This document shows positions 62,262 to 64,000 of a stretch of DNA of 64,000 bases, one piece after another (positions within the stretch are counted from its first letter, which is position 1; each line of letters opens with the position of its first letter). Both the position numbers and the translations under genes were made by a program. Origin of the DNA: Prostheceraeus crozeri (lineage: Eukaryota; Platyhelminthes; Polycladida; Euryleptidae); contig CAJQUW010014303.1 of NCBI GenBank assembly GCA_907163375.1, positions 822,989 to 886,988 of the forward strand, in the 5' to 3' direction. Under the pieces are notes generated by a model, which saw nothing but the letters and a program-made list of their open reading frames with translations, made no database searches and was not told the origin of the DNA.

Positions 62262-64000
62262 TTGTAAACAGCTCCCTTTATACGATAGGGAGAAACGCTA
62301 CGTAATTTTGAGGTGTCTTATGGACCAGGTTGTTAACTCCTCCCCTCAGTATTTTTACACGTATTGTCCAAGCTGGTACCTAACTTAGGACTTTTGCTAC
62401 ACCTTCCATGTGCATTTTTTAGTCGGATAACTAATTTAAAATTTACCTTGTTATTGTGGTAGGTTAGTATTCGAGACTCTTTAAATGTGATGGTTGTATT
62501 TAATTCTTGATGATGTTAATGAGTACGTCTTGGTTGAGGAGCCCAAACTTTCTTATGTCCTGAGTACGGGATGTGGTAAATTTTTATTAACTTCTCAAAC
62601 GGGGCTGGAAACACTCCCGGGAATATTTAAGTCCTATCTACACGTGACCCTTAAGCGCTGTCGGGCAAACTCGAGAGAGTTGTATCGGTGTATCGGAGAA
62701 GGCTAGATACCCAGCTCTCTTTATTATTTAGTTGTAGCGATGGTTCCTGGTGTAAACGGGGTGCACGACCAGACTTGATATCCACAGTCCGGTTTCGGGG
62801 CCGGGTGCCTATACATAAAGGGACCGTAGCTGAGTATTCAATGTCACAGATTGCTAAGAAGTCCCTTTGCTGACTCCCCCGCGCTGCCTGCTGCTGCTAT
62901 AGAGAAAAGATCAAAACTAAGTTAAACTAGAATAGAGATGCACGGTTCGTTATTTCATGAAATAGATTACATGTAAATCAAACATTCCCTGTTTATGAAT
63001 AGCTACTACAAATGATTTACTTGGAAGTCCTTGTAAAAGTTATCGAGATGAATTTTGGACATGTACTTTACCACACTTGTCTCTCCGGTTTGTTAAGTCA
63101 CTCCACAAAGTACTCCTCTCCGTTAGCCAGGCAAGACTGACTACCTCAACAAAGTCACGTCGACCGAGGTCTGCGATAAAGCCCGAGTCAGAATCGAAGT
63201 TCGAATCGAAGCCCGAATCGAAGTCGCCTTCTATGATTTGGGTATCAGTTTATAAAAGTCATTTATTCCTCGCTTCCATTGGATGTCCAACTCACAGTTC
63301 TGGGATTTCCATTTTCATTTACACTGGTCCGATAGATATTGGATGTTGGATAGCTCGCTAGCAATACTCACGGCCATGAGCACTGAAAGTCTTACAGACC
63401 AAATCCACATATGAGTTTTTTCCTTAGCCAATCTGGTCGGTTGCTGAATCATGGTGCTTATCTCCCATTTCGTAACTCTTTGATGTGGGCCGCCAAGTTC
63501 CGATGACCGAACTCTTGGGGTCACATTTTCCGTCGCACCGTCGGAGACCGGCTGTCATTTTCCACCAAATTGCCCATATCCCTCCTGCGGTCTCTACAAG
63601 CTTTTTCTTTAGATCCATTGCCGACAATTTCCTCCGATGACATAATCTTAAGGTTTATGCAATTTCGCCGAACACACGGAGCACCAAAGGCTCCGCTGTC
63701 CCATGTCCATGGTCAATTTCCGGCCAATTTGATTAATATTCTGATAATTTAATTATTTGGCTCTCCCTACAGAACCCACTGTCCCTCTCCGAGGGGCGAA
63801 CGTTTGAAAACTGATTCTAAATTTACGTCATAGCACGCGGCAGATCAGGAAAGAACTCGGTGACCGACGTAACATTCTACTCCCACAACGATTTTTAAAT
63901 TTAACGCATGATTCTTCCACCAATTTTTCCTCAGGAATGATTTTCCGTAGTCACACTACAATGGGCTGGATATCCACGATGAAGTAAAATAGTACATCAC
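62262..64000 (-). repeat. 5' LTR of the gypsy element (cut by the window edge)
   Basis: Starts TGTAAACAGCTCCC and matches 49,778 to about 51,400 along its length. The right (U3) end is beyond the window. Differences from the other LTR look dominated by one-base indels rather than substitutions. Confidence 0.9.

Larger units (their letters stand above)
49778..64000 (-). mobile_element. Ty3/gypsy LTR element with envelope-like gene (broken relic)
   Basis: LTR retrotransposon read right to left. Two closely similar LTRs (from 49,778, and from 62,262 past the window edge) bracket gag, an envelope-like gene, protease, reverse transcriptase/RNase H, integrase with GPY/F end, and an extra GC-rich gene. 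It is broken, with roughly half a dozen or more breaks spread over the genes. The likeness of the LTRs suggests moderate to recent age. The outer end of the right-hand (5') LTR and its target duplication are outside the window. It inserted into or beside a tyrosine-recombinase relic. Confidence 0.93.

Overview
The window is animal nuclear DNA, AT-rich and almost wholly transposable elements and their debris. I found no convincing single-copy host gene and no ribosomal or intact tRNA gene. Introns with good splice signals, a Polinton, a Ty3/gypsy element with an envelope-like gene, Tc1/mariner, hAT and tnp2-type (EnSpm/CMC-like) transposons, many foldback MITEs and frequent TAGGCCTA-like motifs suggest a marine invertebrate. 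The exact phylum cannot be read from the sequence.

Layout. 0.6-1.0 kb: LINE reverse-transcriptase fragment. 1,645-5,443: a non-autonomous hAT-like element bounded by ATAGTAC, carrying inside it a DD41D Tc1/mariner element (1,841-3,616, TA duplication, about 130-bp inverted ends). 6,232-38,006: a probable giant tnp2-type DNA transposon with matching inverted termini, AACGTT-rich subterminal zones, a transposase (30,415-32,667, minus) with one in-frame stop, and a spliced second gene (BEN/DUF4806-like, minus). An exon of that second gene has been split by a 16.8-kb Polinton (11,804-28,637) flanked by a perfect 6-bp duplication, GACATC. A 277-bp tandem array (6,839-7,953) covers the 3' end of the same gene. 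39,215-46,488: a Tc1 element split by a 5.87-kb hAT element (40,455-46,322; 8-bp duplication ATCGATAT). 46.5-49.8 kb: debris, including a second Tc1 fragment, a 21-bp repeat and a tyrosine-recombinase fragment. 49,778 to the window end: a Ty3/gypsy element read on the minus strand, whose right-hand LTR runs off the window.

The Polinton is the standout. It looks whole, with no broken core gene seen. It has protein-primed DNA polymerase B, major capsid protein, penton, two minor virion proteins, adenain-type protease, packaging ATPase and a retroviral-type integrase. Four things are unusual. The integrase is fused behind a parvovirus VP1-type phospholipase A2 domain. There is a second A32-like ATPase with a membrane anchor. 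A long coiled-coil protein carries a phage tail-fibre-like N-terminal module. A two-pass membrane protein carries overlapping PSAP and LYPSL (ESCRT late-domain-like) motifs, and its start codon lies inside the terminal inverted repeat, so the other end holds a truncated copy.

The gypsy element has a gag - envelope-like - protease - RT/RNaseH - integrase order, with a further GC-rich gene in the usual env position preceded by a good splice acceptor. It is a broken relic. The remaining DNA transposons are also degenerate, so the Polinton is probably one of the youngest insertions. The nested insertions give a relative age order for most of the window.
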